A stretch of 64,000 nt of DNA from Clostridiales bacterium (GTDB lineage Bacteria; Bacillota; Clostridia; Lachnospirales; Lachnospiraceae). Under the pieces are notes generated by a model. That model did no database searches. It was given only the letters and a program-made list of their open reading frames with translations, and was not told the DNA's origin. The stretch's first letter is position 1; the number at the start of each line of letters is the position of its first letter. Position numbers and translations under genes: made by a program. The stretch covers positions 1 to 64,000 of the forward strand of contig JAJQEU010000047.1 in the NCBI GenBank assembly GCA_021201535.1, given 5' to 3'. Shown in pieces: positions 32,098 through 41,479 of this stretch.

Positions 32098-33734
32098 TCA
32101 CCCGCGAGGAGCTGCGGGAATACTTACATCCGGTCTACGATCTGGAACGTCTGATCAGCCGCGTGGTCTATCACACCGCAAATCCGCGGGACCTGATTGC
32201 CTTTAAGACATCTCTCCAGATGCTGCCTGCGATACAGACACTGATGCAGGATTTTTCCTCGGAACTCCTGTGTGAACTGAACCAACAGCTGGACACGCTG
32301 GACGATATCTGTGGTCTCATCGGACAGGCCATCGAAGACGACCCGCCGATCTCTGTCCGGGAGGGCGGAATGATACGAACCGGCTTTCATCCGGAGATCG
32401 ACCGTCTCCGCAGCGCAAAAACAGAGGGAAAGAGCTGGCTGGCAAAGATCGAGGAGGAGGAACGGGAGAAGACCGGCATCAAAAACCTCCGGATCAAATA
32501 TAATAAGGTCTTCGGTTATTATCTCGAAGTGACGAACTCTTATAAGGATCTTGTTCCGGACTATTATACCCGGAAACAGACGCTGACGAACGCGGAACGG
32601 TACATCACACCGGAGTTAAAGGAACTGGAGGAGACGATACTGGGCGCTGAGGACAGGCTGACTGCCCTGGAATATGATCTGTTCTGTGAGGTTCGGAATC
32701 AGATCGCGGAGCAGGCCGTGCGGATCCAGACGACGGCAAAGTCAGTCGCCGCCATCGACGTATTTGCCTCCTTTGCAGCAGTGGCGGAGCAGAACGGTTA
32801 TACCCGGCCGAAGATCAATGAAAAGGGCTTGCTGAAGATCAAAAACGGACGCCATCCCGTGGTAGAACGGATGATGAACAACGATATGTTTATCGCGAAC
32901 GATACCTTTCTGGACAGCAAAGATAACCGCATCTCCATCATCACCGGTCCGAATATGGCGGGCAAATCCACCTACATGAGGCAGAATGCCCTGATCGTGT
33001 TGATGGCGCAGATCGGCTCCTTTGTTCCGGCCGAATCCGCGAACGTCGGGATCGTGGACCGCATCTTTACACGGGTGGGCGCGTCGGACGACCTTGCCTC
33101 CGGGCAGAGCACCTTTATGGTGGAGATGAACGAGGTGGCAAATATCCTGAAAAACGCGACGTCGAGCAGTCTCCTGATCCTGGATGAGATCGGACGGAGG
33201 ACGAGCACGATCGACGGCCTTTCTATCGCATGGGCGGTCGTCGAATACATCAGCAATCCGAAGCTGCTCGGCGCAAAGACGCTGTTTGCGACGCATTACC
33301 ATGAGCTGACGGAACTGGAGGGGAAGCTTTCCAATGTAAAAAATTACTGTATCGCCGTCAGAGAAAAGGGAGACGACATCGTTTTCCTGCGAAAGATCAT
33401 TCCCGGAGGAGCGGATCGAAGCTACGGCATTCAGGTGGCGAAGCTGGCCGGCCTTCCCGATACCGTGATCGAGCGCGCGAAGATCATCTGCGAGGAGCTG
33501 GAGAGCGCCAACCTGAGCAATATCACAAGGCGGCTGGATGTAGGAGCTCTCATTGATATAAAAGCCAGAAAACAGCCGGATGAGGTGGATATGGCTCAGA
33601 TTTCTCTGTTTGATACCGTAAAGGATGACGATATCATCCGGGAACTGTCCGAAATAGACCTGACACACATCACACCTTTTGACGCGCTGAACAGGTTGTA
33701 TGAATTGCAGAACAAGATTAAGAACCGATGGTAG
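32094..33734 (+). CDS. mutS: DNA mismatch repair protein MutS, C-terminal part (frameshifted)
   Basis: This second part carries the lever, clamp and ATPase domains of MutS: NLRIKYNKVFGYYLEVTNSY, Walker A GPNMAGKSTYMRQ (about residue 285 of this part), DDLASGQSTFMVEM, Walker B LLILDEIGRRTSTIDG and ATHYHEL. The family residue after the Walker B is usually GRGTST; here it reads GRRTST, a Gly-to-Arg change. An ATG at 32094 overlaps the TGA of the first part (ATGA), so separate translation by coupling is possible. Whether the cell makes full MutS depends on the A7 run being real. Confidence 0.9.
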   Translation: MITREELREYLHPVYDLERLISRVVYHTANPRDLIAFKTSLQMLPAIQTLMQDFSSELLCELNQQLDTLDDICGLIGQAIEDDPPISVREGGMIRTGFHPEIDRLRSAKTEGKSWLAKIEEEEREKTGIKNLRIKYNKVFGYYLEVTNSYKDLVPDYYTRKQTLTNAERYITPELKELEETILGAEDRLTALEYDLFCEVRNQIAEQAVRIQTTAKSVAAIDVFASFAAVAEQNGYTRPKINEKGLLKIKNGRHPVVERMMNNDMFIANDTFLDSKDNRISIITGPNMAGKSTYMRQNALIVLMAQIGSFVPAESANVGIVDRIFTRVGASDDLASGQSTFMVEMNEVANILKNATSSSLLILDEIGRRTSTIDGLSIAWAVVEYISNPKLLGAKTLFATHYHELTELEGKLSNVKNYCIAVREKGDDIVFLRKIIPGGADRSYGIQVAKLAGLPDTVIERAKIICEELESANLSNITRRLDVGALIDIKARKQPDEVDMAQISLFDTVKDDDIIRELSEIDLTHITPFDALNRLYELQNKIKNRW

Positions 33735-33811
33735 GAATCTCATCTGAACGAAAGACGTTCTGCCATATGCGATACTGATGTCATTTTAAGAACGACGGAA
33801 TGGAGATAAAT

Positions 33812-35767
33812 ATGCCGCTGATACAGGTACTGGATGAACAGACCATAGATAAGATCGCGGCGGGCGAAGTGGTGGAACGCCCGTCCTCCGTGGTAAAAGA
33901 ACTGGTTGAAAATGCGATCGATGCCAAAGCCACCGCTGTGACCGTGGAGATCCGAGACGGCGGAACGACAATGATCCGGATCACGGACAACGGCTGCGGA
34001 ATCACACAGGATCAGATACCGGTCGCTTTTTTTCGTCATTCCACGAGCAAGATTCGCTCGGTGGATGATCTTGTGACGATCTCTTCCCTGGGTTTCCGGG
34101 GAGAAGCGCTGTCCAGCATTGCCGCTGTCTCACAAGTGGAGCTGATCACGAAAACGATGGATGCTTTTACCGGCAGCCGTTACCTGATCGAGGGCGGGAA
34201 AGAGGTTCTGCTGGAGGAGGTCGGCGCGCCGAACGGCACCACCTTTCTGGTCAGAAATCTTTTTTATAATACGCCGGCCCGCAGGAAATTTTTAAAAATG
34301 CCTCAGACAGAAGCCGGATATATCAACGATATGATGGAGCGGATCGCGCTTTTTCATCCCGATGTTTCCTTTAAGTTTATCAACAACGGACAGGTTCGCC
34401 TGCACACCTCCGGAAACGGGAATCTGAAGGACAATATCTATCACATCTACGGACGGGATATTGCCGCGAACCTGCTGGAAGTTCAGGAAACGTTTGAGAA
34501 TTTTACCGTTTCCGGCTATATCGGGAAACCGGTCATATCCAGAGGAAACCGACATTTTGAGAGTTATTTTATTAATGGAAGATACATAAAAAACAGCATC
34601 ATCGCAAAAGCTATCGAGGACGGATATCGCGGTTTTCTGATGCAGCACAAATATCCGTTCACGGTCCTCTCCATCTGTCTGGACGGGAATCTGGTTGATG
34701 TAAATGTACATCCGAATAAGATGGAGCTTCGCTTTTCCGATGAAGAGGAGCTGTACCGGCAGATCCTGCATCTGATTCACCGCACGCTGCAGAAGAAGGA
34801 GCTGATCGCCGATGTCACACTGAAAGAAGAGAAAAAATCAGCGGAAAAGTCTTCGTATGACCGGAAAAAGATACCGGAACCGTTTGAGAAAAACCGGCTG
34901 GATAAGATTCGGGAGTCCGTCCGGCAGGACAGTCCCTATGAGCCGAAGTATGAGAGGAAGGCGGGTGAATCCGCATCAAATCCGGCTCCTGAGCCGGGGT
35001 TCAGACAGATGTCCGAATCAGAACATAAGCTGAGAGAATCTGTTTCTTACGGAAAAAACATCACCGATCAAAGTAAAGAAAATATTAGTCAAAACGACGA
35101 ATCTGATGATCAGAACCGGGAACAGCCGGTGCAGGCTTCCCTGTCCGACTATGTATCAGATGAGACGCATCTGCTCTCTGAGGAGGTTCTTCCGAAGCAC
35201 CGGATCATCGGACAACTGTTCGGCACGTACTGGCTGGTGGAATATGAGGAACGTTTTTACATGATCGATCAGCACGCCGCACATGAAAAGATCCTGTTTG
35301 AAAAGATGATGAAAAGATACCGGGAAAAGGAGTTTACCTCTCAGGTCATCAGTCCGCCGATTCTTCTCTCGCTCACGATGCAGGAGGAAGTTCTTCTGAA
35401 AAAATTTAAAGAAGATTTTGAAAAGCTTGGATTCGTCATTGACTCTTTCGGCGGAAAAGAGTACACTGTCAGCGCACTTCCGGACAACCTGTACGGCCTG
35501 AACGGACAGAGTCTGCTGCTGGAACTGATCGACGGGCTTGGAAGCATCTCCGGAAAGGACACGCCGGATATGGTGATTGAGAAGATTGCCTCCATGTCCT
35601 GCAAGGCGGCCGTGAAGGGAAACCATAAGCTTTCCGGTGCGGAAGCAGAACAGCTGATTGATGATCTGCTGAAACTGGAAAATCCCTGGTTCTGTCCGCA
35701 CGGCAGACCGGTCATCATTTCCATGACAAAATATGAGATAGAGAAAAAATTCAAGCGGATCGTTTAG
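33812..35767 (+). CDS. mutL: DNA mismatch repair protein MutL
   Basis: MutL couples mismatch recognition by MutS to downstream repair. The 651-aa protein has the GHKL ATPase motifs IAAGEVVERPSSVVKELVEN, DNGCGI, and FRGEALSSIAAVS then GTTFLVRNLFYNTPARRKF. A charged linker (about 340-440) leads to the C-terminal dimerization domain. That domain holds the endonuclease-type motif QHAAHEKILFE (the DQHAxxER form) and ACKAAVKGN-like CKAAVKGNHKLS, with CPHGRP at the end, so it is probably a nicking MutL. I prefer the ATG at 33812, with GGAG 6 nt upstream; an ATG at 33800 would add four residues. Confidence 0.95.
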   Translation: MPLIQVLDEQTIDKIAAGEVVERPSSVVKELVENAIDAKATAVTVEIRDGGTTMIRITDNGCGITQDQIPVAFFRHSTSKIRSVDDLVTISSLGFRGEALSSIAAVSQVELITKTMDAFTGSRYLIEGGKEVLLEEVGAPNGTTFLVRNLFYNTPARRKFLKMPQTEAGYINDMMERIALFHPDVSFKFINNGQVRLHTSGNGNLKDNIYHIYGRDIAANLLEVQETFENFTVSGYIGKPVISRGNRHFESYFINGRYIKNSIIAKAIEDGYRGFLMQHKYPFTVLSICLDGNLVDVNVHPNKMELRFSDEEELYRQILHLIHRTLQKKELIADVTLKEEKKSAEKSSYDRKKIPEPFEKNRLDKIRESVRQDSPYEPKYERKAGESASNPAPEPGFRQMSESEHKLRESVSYGKNITDQSKENISQNDESDDQNREQPVQASLSDYVSDETHLLSEEVLPKHRIIGQLFGTYWLVEYEERFYMIDQHAAHEKILFEKMMKRYREKEFTSQVISPPILLSLTMQEEVLLKKFKEDFEKLGFVIDSFGGKEYTVSALPDNLYGLNGQSLLLELIDGLGSISGKDTPDMVIEKIASMSCKAAVKGNHKLSGAEAEQLIDDLLKLENPWFCPHGRPVIISMTKYEIEKKFKRIV

Positions 35768-35835
35768 CTTTTCACTCAAACGCTGTAACAGCCGGAAAAA
35801 GTTCCGGAGATCCGCAGCGGTCGGGAGAACGTTTC

Positions 35836-36828
35836 ATGCAGCATGTTTCAGATACAGGGAAAAAACCATTACTGATTTTAACCGGTCCGACCGCGGTCGG
35901 AAAAACCGACCTCTCGATCGCGCTGGCACAGGCGTTGAACGGAGCTGTCGTTTCCGCGGATTCCATGCAGGTTTACCGCGGCATGGATATCGGTTCGGCC
36001 AAGATCCGTCCGGAGGAGATGCGGGGTGTCCCGCATTATCTGGTGGACATTCTGGAGCCGGATGAGGAATTTCATGTCGTGCGCTTTCAGAAGCTTGCGA
36101 GAGAGGCTCTGGCTGACATTTACCGGAAGGGACAGATTCCCATCGTCGTCGGCGGAACCGGTTTTTACATTCAGGCGCTGCTCTATGATATTGACTTTAC
36201 CGAACAGGATGAGGATACAGTTCTGCGGAGAGAATATGAACGGCTGGCACGCGAAATGGGCGCGCATTTTCTTCATGAGAAACTGCGTGCCGTAGACCCT
36301 GTCTCAGCGGACGCGATTCATGAAAATAATATCAAGCGAACCATCCGTGCGCTGGAGTTTTATGAGAAATCCGGACAGCCGATCTCTGCGCACAACGAGC
36401 GGGAGAGAAAAAAAGAATCTCCCTACGATTTCCGGTATTTTGTTTTAAATGATAACCGTGAACGTTTATATAAACAAATTGACAGGCGGGTGGATCTCAT
36501 GCTGGAGCAGGGACTTGTAAATGAGGTCATAGCTTTGCGCGAACGCGGTTTTAACCGGTGCATGGTTTCCATGCAGGGGATCGGATATAAAGAGATTCTG
36601 TCCTGGCTGGACGGTGAGATCAGCTATGAGGAGGCCGTCCGCATTTTAAAGCGTGATACACGGCATTTCGCGAAGCGGCAGCTTACCTGGTTTCGGCGGG
36701 AAAGAGATGTGATCTGGATTAATAAACCGGATTTTGAATATCAGAATGACAGAATTCTGGAATACATATTACAGAGATGCGGAAATACCATGATTTCTTC
36801 GCCATCCGCTGCTTCGGTTTCAGGGTAG
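35836..36828 (+). CDS. miaA: tRNA dimethylallyltransferase MiaA
   Basis: MiaA adds the dimethylallyl group to A37 of tRNAs reading UNN codons. The 330-aa protein has the P-loop LTGPTAVGKTDLS, SADSMQVYRGMDIGSAK, VVGGTGFYIQALL and the C-terminal RDTRHFAKRQLTWFRR. It follows mutL in the conserved mutS-mutL-miaA order. GGGAGAACGTTTC precedes the ATG. Confidence 0.97.
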   Translation: MQHVSDTGKKPLLILTGPTAVGKTDLSIALAQALNGAVVSADSMQVYRGMDIGSAKIRPEEMRGVPHYLVDILEPDEEFHVVRFQKLAREALADIYRKGQIPIVVGGTGFYIQALLYDIDFTEQDEDTVLRREYERLAREMGAHFLHEKLRAVDPVSADAIHENNIKRTIRALEFYEKSGQPISAHNERERKKESPYDFRYFVLNDNRERLYKQIDRRVDLMLEQGLVNEVIALRERGFNRCMVSMQGIGYKEILSWLDGEISYEEAVRILKRDTRHFAKRQLTWFRRERDVIWINKPDFEYQNDRILEYILQRCGNTMISSPSAASVSG

Positions 36829-36849
36829 AACGGCATACAGGGAGGAACT

Positions 36850-38151
36850 ATGTCAGAACATACAATCAGACAACAGTATAAAGATATGGGGATTTCATCC
36901 GCGGTGTATGAATTCGGAAAGAGAACAGAAGATTCTCTCCGGGCACGGTTTGATGAGATCGATCAGATCACGGAATATAACCAGCTGAAGGTGATTGGCG
37001 CGATGCAAAAATGCCGCGTCAGTGCGGAGTGTTTTCAGTCATCGACCGGTTACGGCTACGATGATCACGGACGGGATACACTGGAGGAAGTCTACGCCGC
37101 CTGTTTTCATGGAGAGGCGGCGCTGGTACGTCCGCAGATCACCTGCGGTACACACGCTCTTGCCCTGGCACTGATGTCAAATCTGCGTCCGGGCGACGAG
37201 CTTCTCTCGCCTGTCGGGAAACCGTATGATACGCTGGAAGAAGTGATCGGTATCCGTCCGTCCCGCGGCTCCCTGGCAGAGTACGGCATCACATACAGGC
37301 AGGTGAATCTGATTGACAACCGGGATTTTGATTATGAAGGTATTCGAAATGCCATTCATGACAAAACCAGGCTGGTAACCATTCAGCGCTCTAAGGGTTA
37401 TCAGACACGGCCATCATTTTCTGTTGAACAGATCGGAGAACTGATTTCTTTTGTAAAAAAAATAAATCCGGACATCATCTGTATGGTTGATAACTGTTAC
37501 GGAGAGTTTGTGGAAACGCGGGAGCCGCTGGACGTCGGAGCCGATATGATCGTAGGTTCCCTCATAAAAAATCCCGGCGGCGGTCTTGCGCCCATCGGCG
37601 GATATATTGTCGGCAGAAAAGAATGTGTGGAAAACGCAGCCTGCCGTCTCACGTCTCCGGGACTGGGACGGGAAGTGGGCGCGTCGCTCGGTGTGACCCG
37701 ATCCTTTTATCAGGGACTGTTCCAGGCTCCGGCAGTCGTCGGCGGAGCTCTGAAAGGCGCTGTATTCGCCGCAAACATTTACGAAAGACTCGGATTTCCG
37801 GTCATTCCGAACGCGACAGAGTCCCGGCACGATATCATCCAGTCCGTGACGTTCGGTTCCCCGGAAGGCGTGATCGCCTTCTGCCAGGGCATTCAGGCCG
37901 CGGCGCCGGTCGATTCTTTTGTCACACCTGAGCCATGGGATATGCCCGGATATGACAGTCGGGTGATCATGGCGGCCGGCGCCTTCGTACAGGGGTCCTC
38001 GATCGAGCTGAGCGCGGACGCGCCCATTCGGGAACCCTACGCCGTCTATTTTCAGGGAGGACTGACCTGGCATCACGCCAAGATGGGTATCCTGATGTCG
38101 CTGCAGAAGCTGACGGACCGGGGACTGGTTTCGCCGGAGGATTTCGTGTAA
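36850..38151 (+). CDS. PLP-dependent methionine gamma-lyase-like protein (YnbB/COG4100)
   Basis: This 433-aa aminotransferase-fold enzyme matches the group once called aluminium resistance protein. Visible blocks are FQSSTGYGYDDHGRDTLEEV, ALVRPQITCGTHALALAL, RSKGYQTRPSF, MVDNCYGEFVE, and the PLP lysine in GSLIKNPGGGLAPIGGY. The reaction is inferred from fold and family (Cys/Met metabolism); substrates are not established. It commonly follows miaA in clostridia. CAGGGAGGAACT precedes the ATG. Confidence 0.92.
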   Translation: MSEHTIRQQYKDMGISSAVYEFGKRTEDSLRARFDEIDQITEYNQLKVIGAMQKCRVSAECFQSSTGYGYDDHGRDTLEEVYAACFHGEAALVRPQITCGTHALALALMSNLRPGDELLSPVGKPYDTLEEVIGIRPSRGSLAEYGITYRQVNLIDNRDFDYEGIRNAIHDKTRLVTIQRSKGYQTRPSFSVEQIGELISFVKKINPDIICMVDNCYGEFVETREPLDVGADMIVGSLIKNPGGGLAPIGGYIVGRKECVENAACRLTSPGLGREVGASLGVTRSFYQGLFQAPAVVGGALKGAVFAANIYERLGFPVIPNATESRHDIIQSVTFGSPEGVIAFCQGIQAAAPVDSFVTPEPWDMPGYDSRVIMAAGAFVQGSSIELSADAPIREPYAVYFQGGLTWHHAKMGILMSLQKLTDRGLVSPEDFV

Positions 38152-38279
38152 GGAACTATTCATATTTTTTCAGGAAAACTTAACTATACATAAAAAAAGT
38201 TTTATGTTATGATAGATGAGCGCGGGCACGGCGGCTTTATTTACGCTGTGCCGGTTTGAGAGAGTAGACAGGACATCAT

Positions 38280-38987
38280 ATGGAAAACGGATGGACGATG
38301 AAGGATCTGCCGGATCCCGAGAAACCGTATGAGAAATGCATGCGGCAGGGGCCGGCGGCACTGTCCGATGCGGAGCTGCTCAGTGTGATCATCCGGACCG
38401 GCTCCAAAGGAGAGAGGAGTACGGACCTGGCTGTCAGGATCCTGAACGCAGGACCGGACGGTCTTTTAAACCTCATCTATCTGCAGCCCGATGATTTTAT
38501 GCAGATCCGGGGCATCGGCCAGGTAAAGGCTGTACAGCTGAAATGCGTGGGAGAGCTCTCCAGGCGCATGGCCTCTGCAGTCAGACATGTGGATCCGGTC
38601 TTTGCCGGTCCCGACGAGATTGCCGCGTACTATATGGAGCGCATGCGACATGAGACGAAGGAAATCCTCATGCTGGCCATGTTTGACCGCAAAAATATGC
38701 TTCTCGGCGATCAGGTGATCTCCGTGGGTACATCCAACGCCTCCCTGATCTCTCCCGGAGAGATTTTTAAGGCGGCGCTGCTAAAGAAAGCGGAGTTTAT
38801 CATCCTGCTTCACAATCATCCCAGCGGCAATCCGGAGCCCAGCAGGGAGGATATCCGGGTCACACAGCGCATCCGTGAGTGCGGGGATCTGCTGGATATT
38901 CCGATGATGGATCATATTATCATCGGAGACAACTGTTATTTCAGTTTCTGTGAGAGAGGTTTTCTGAGCGAAGTTACAGAATCATAA
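38280..38987 (+). CDS. radC: RadC/YeeS JAMM-domain protein
   Basis: RadC has an N-terminal HhH-type region and a C-terminal JAB/MPN metalloprotease-like domain of uncertain role. The zinc motif is HNHPSGNPEPSREDI (H-x-H-x10-D), with an upstream Glu in APG-type EIFKAALLKKAEFI. The HhH region contains RGIGQVKAVQLKCVGELSRR. Length (235 aa) is normal. It sits directly before mreB, the common Firmicute order. Shine-Dalgarno is weak (GACAGGACATC). Confidence 0.94.
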   Translation: MENGWTMKDLPDPEKPYEKCMRQGPAALSDAELLSVIIRTGSKGERSTDLAVRILNAGPDGLLNLIYLQPDDFMQIRGIGQVKAVQLKCVGELSRRMASAVRHVDPVFAGPDEIAAYYMERMRHETKEILMLAMFDRKNMLLGDQVISVGTSNASLISPGEIFKAALLKKAEFIILLHNHPSGNPEPSREDIRVTQRIRECGDLLDIPMMDHIIIGDNCYFSFCERGFLSEVTES

Positions 38988-39020
38988 ATACTTACGTTTT
39001 GATGAGAAAGGGAGAGTAAG

Positions 39021-40034
39021 ATGGCAAACATTTACGGCGTTGATCTTGGCACATGCAATCTGAAAATCTTCAACAAGCATACCAATAAGATCATCAAAGA
39101 GAAAAATACAATTTCCGTTATCAATAAGAATCAGCTGTACGCATATGGTGACAACGCCTACGCGATGTATGAAAAGGCCCCCGAAGCGATTCAGGTATCT
39201 TTTCCGGTCTCAGGCGGCGTGATCGCCGACTATAACAATATGCAGATTATGGTGCAGGAGCTGCTGGAAAAGAATTCCCGGGGACATGTCCGCGGTTCCG
39301 AGTTTATTGTGGCTGTTCCCACCGATATTACGGAGGTGGAGAAGAAGGCTTTTTACGATCTTTTTTTCAAAAGCAAAATGAAACCGAAACAGGTTCAGCT
39401 CTGTGACAAACCCATTGCGGACGCGCTCGGGCTCGGTCTGGATGTAAATGATCCGACCGGCGTGATGGTCGTGGACATCGGAGCTGACACCACGGAGATT
39501 TCAGTGATCTCCCTCGGCGGGCTGGTCTTAAGCGATCTGATCCACTTTGGTGGGAACCGTCTGGACGAGTCCATTATCTCCTACATCAAAAAGTCTTTCA
39601 ACCTGGTCATCGGACAGAAGACGGCCATGCAGCTGAAGGAGCATATCGGCTCTGCGCTCCCGGGCCGGGAGGGCGAATATACCGTCGTCGGACTCGATGT
39701 GGTCAGCGGTCTTCCCATAGAGGTTCAGATCAACGCGTCCCTGATCTATGAGGCCATGAAGGACAATCTCGCCTCGATCTGCAATGCGATCCGCATGATC
39801 CTTGAGAAGACGCCGCCGGAGCTCGCACGGGATATCATACACTCCGGGATCTATCTGACCGGAGGCGGTTCACAGGTGGCGAACATGGATAAACTGTTTA
39901 CACAGATCACAAATATTGCCGTCAATACCTGTGAGGATCCGGACGAGACGGTCGTGCGCGGCTTAAGTCTTGTCGTGACAAATGATAAATACAAACACCT
40001 GGCATATAACATGAGAACCAGAATTTTCAGATAA
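39021..40034 (+). CDS. mreB: Rod-shape actin MreB
   Basis: MreB polymerises under the membrane and directs the elongation machinery. The 337-aa protein has the actin-fold phosphate-1 motif YGVDLGTCNLKIF, the phosphate-2 motif VVDIGADTTEISVISLGG, and the adenosine motif SGIYLTGGGSQVANMD. The opening DLGTCNLK differs from the usual DLGTANT by Cys and Asn-Leu. AAAGGGAGAGTAAG precedes the ATG. First of mreBCD-mrdA-rodA. Confidence 0.94.
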   Translation: MANIYGVDLGTCNLKIFNKHTNKIIKEKNTISVINKNQLYAYGDNAYAMYEKAPEAIQVSFPVSGGVIADYNNMQIMVQELLEKNSRGHVRGSEFIVAVPTDITEVEKKAFYDLFFKSKMKPKQVQLCDKPIADALGLGLDVNDPTGVMVVDIGADTTEISVISLGGLVLSDLIHFGGNRLDESIISYIKKSFNLVIGQKTAMQLKEHIGSALPGREGEYTVVGLDVVSGLPIEVQINASLIYEAMKDNLASICNAIRMILEKTPPELARDIIHSGIYLTGGGSQVANMDKLFTQITNIAVNTCEDPDETVVRGLSLVVTNDKYKHLAYNMRTRIFR

Positions 40035-40052
40035 CAACAGGGGCATGTATAT

Positions 40053-40922
40053 ATGAAGCGTAAAAAAAAGAGTAAGTTTCCCGCAAAATACGTACTCCTG
40101 ATCATGACGATTTTTTGTTTTGTGATTATCGGCTGCAGCGTGAAACTGTCCTGGTCAAGCACGGCGGCAAATACCGTCGTCGGATATGTGATCATACCGA
40201 TGCAGAAGGGGATCAATTACGTTGGCGGGCTCCTGACGGACATGCGGGACAATTTTGTCTCCAAACAGGAGCTGATGCAGGAGAACGAAGATCTGAAGGA
40301 AGAGCTTGCCGGCGTCCGGGAGGAGCTGAACCAGGTTCAGATCGATCAGGACGAGCTGGAACAGCTTCAGGAGCTTTATGACATGGATCAGACCTGGTCT
40401 GATTATGATAAAATAGCGGCCAGCGTGATCGGGAAGGATTCCGGGAACTGGTTTTCTACATTTGTGATCGACAAGGGCACCAATGATGGCGTGACGGAGG
40501 GCATGAACGTGATCGCAGACGGCGGTCTGGCCGGGATTGTCACCTCGGTCGGCCCGAATTATGCCACGGTCCGCTCTATCATCGACGACAGCAGCAATGT
40601 CAGCTGCAAGGATCTGTCGACGAGTGACCTTCTGATCGTGAGCGGCAGTCTGCAGTCCATGAATGAGAGCGGTCTGATCACCTTCTCAGATCTGAGCGAC
40701 AGCGACGACGCCGCATCTGTGGGAGATCAGATTGTGACATCAAATATCAGCGATCTGTATCTGCCGGGGATACCCGTGGGGTACATTACGGAGATCACGC
40801 CGGATTCCAATAAGCTGACAAAATCCGGGACGGTGGCCACGATTGTCGATTTTGAACATCTGGAGAAGGTTTTTGTCATATTACAGACAAAGGATTCCAC
40901 AACTGAAGATGAGGGGGAGTAG
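40053..40922 (+). CDS. mreC: Rod-shape protein MreC
   Basis: MreC is a bitopic scaffold that links MreB to the extracellular synthesis machinery. The 289-aa protein has an N-terminal membrane segment (VLLIMTIFCFVIIGC, about 13-28), a coiled coil (about 70-112, ELMQENEDLKEELAGVREEL) and the C-terminal beta domain (SVIGKDSGNWFSTFVIDKG, GMNVIADGGLAGIVTSVG). It overlaps none and is 3 bp from mreD. Confidence 0.94.
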   Translation: MKRKKKSKFPAKYVLLIMTIFCFVIIGCSVKLSWSSTAANTVVGYVIIPMQKGINYVGGLLTDMRDNFVSKQELMQENEDLKEELAGVREELNQVQIDQDELEQLQELYDMDQTWSDYDKIAASVIGKDSGNWFSTFVIDKGTNDGVTEGMNVIADGGLAGIVTSVGPNYATVRSIIDDSSNVSCKDLSTSDLLIVSGSLQSMNESGLITFSDLSDSDDAASVGDQIVTSNISDLYLPGIPVGYITEITPDSNKLTKSGTVATIVDFEHLEKVFVILQTKDSTTEDEGE

Positions 40923-40925
40923 GCT

Positions 40926-41444
40926 ATGAGACGTAAATTATCCATTGCAGTCATCATCATTGTCTGCTTCCTTTTGCAGTCTACTGTCTTTCAATCCCTG
41001 GCGATCGCGTCGATCTCTCCGAACCTGCTGGTCGTGGTGACGGCGGCGTTCGGATTTATGCGCGGCCAGAAGGAAGGACTGTTTGTAGGGTTTTTCTGCG
41101 GCCTGATCATAGATCTGACATTCGGAAGTGTCCTCGGGTTTTATGCGCTGGTTTATATGTTTATCGGATTTACCAACGGGTTTTTCAAACGGATCTTTTT
41201 TCCGGATGAGATACGGCTCCCGATTGCATTGATCGCACTCAGTGATTTTTGCTGCAATCTTGTGATATATTTTATCTGGTTCTGGTTCCGGAACAGATTT
41301 TCATTCGGATATTTTCTGCTGCACACGATCATCCCGGAGCTGGTTTATACCATGCTGGCGGCCATCGTGCTGTACTTTATCCTGCTGAAGATAAACCAGA
41401 AGCTGGAGGAGATTGAAAAGAAGAGCGAAACGAAATTCGGTTAA
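40926..41444 (+). CDS. mreD: Rod-shape protein MreD
   Basis: MreD is an integral membrane protein of the elongasome. The 172-aa protein has five or six hydrophobic segments. Typical stretches are LLQSTVFQSLAIASISPNLL, GFMRGQKEGLFVGFFCGLI then DLTFGSVLGFYALVYMFIGF. GAGGGGGAGTAGGCT precedes the ATG and overlaps the mreC stop. The C-terminal tail is charged (KINQKLEEIEKKSETK). Confidence 0.92.
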   Translation: MRRKLSIAVIIIVCFLLQSTVFQSLAIASISPNLLVVVTAAFGFMRGQKEGLFVGFFCGLIIDLTFGSVLGFYALVYMFIGFTNGFFKRIFFPDEIRLPIALIALSDFCCNLVIYFIWFWFRNRFSFGYFLLHTIIPELVYTMLAAIVLYFILLKINQKLEEIEKKSETKFG

Positions 41445-41479
41445 GGACTGTCGCAACAGCTGAAAAGGAGCAGTACGGT

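Noticed and set aside
32080-32100. Programmed -1 frameshift in mutS
   Set aside because: The A7 run is not in the phase of a standard X-XXY-YYZ heptamer (it reads C-AAA-AAA), and no strong downstream stimulatory hairpin was seen. I keep indel, assembly error or transcriptional slippage as better options.
32742-33743. Long minus-strand open frame of 333 codons
   Set aside because: It lies fully antisense to the MutS ATPase region, has no ribosome site or recognisable domain, and reflects the codon bias of mutS.
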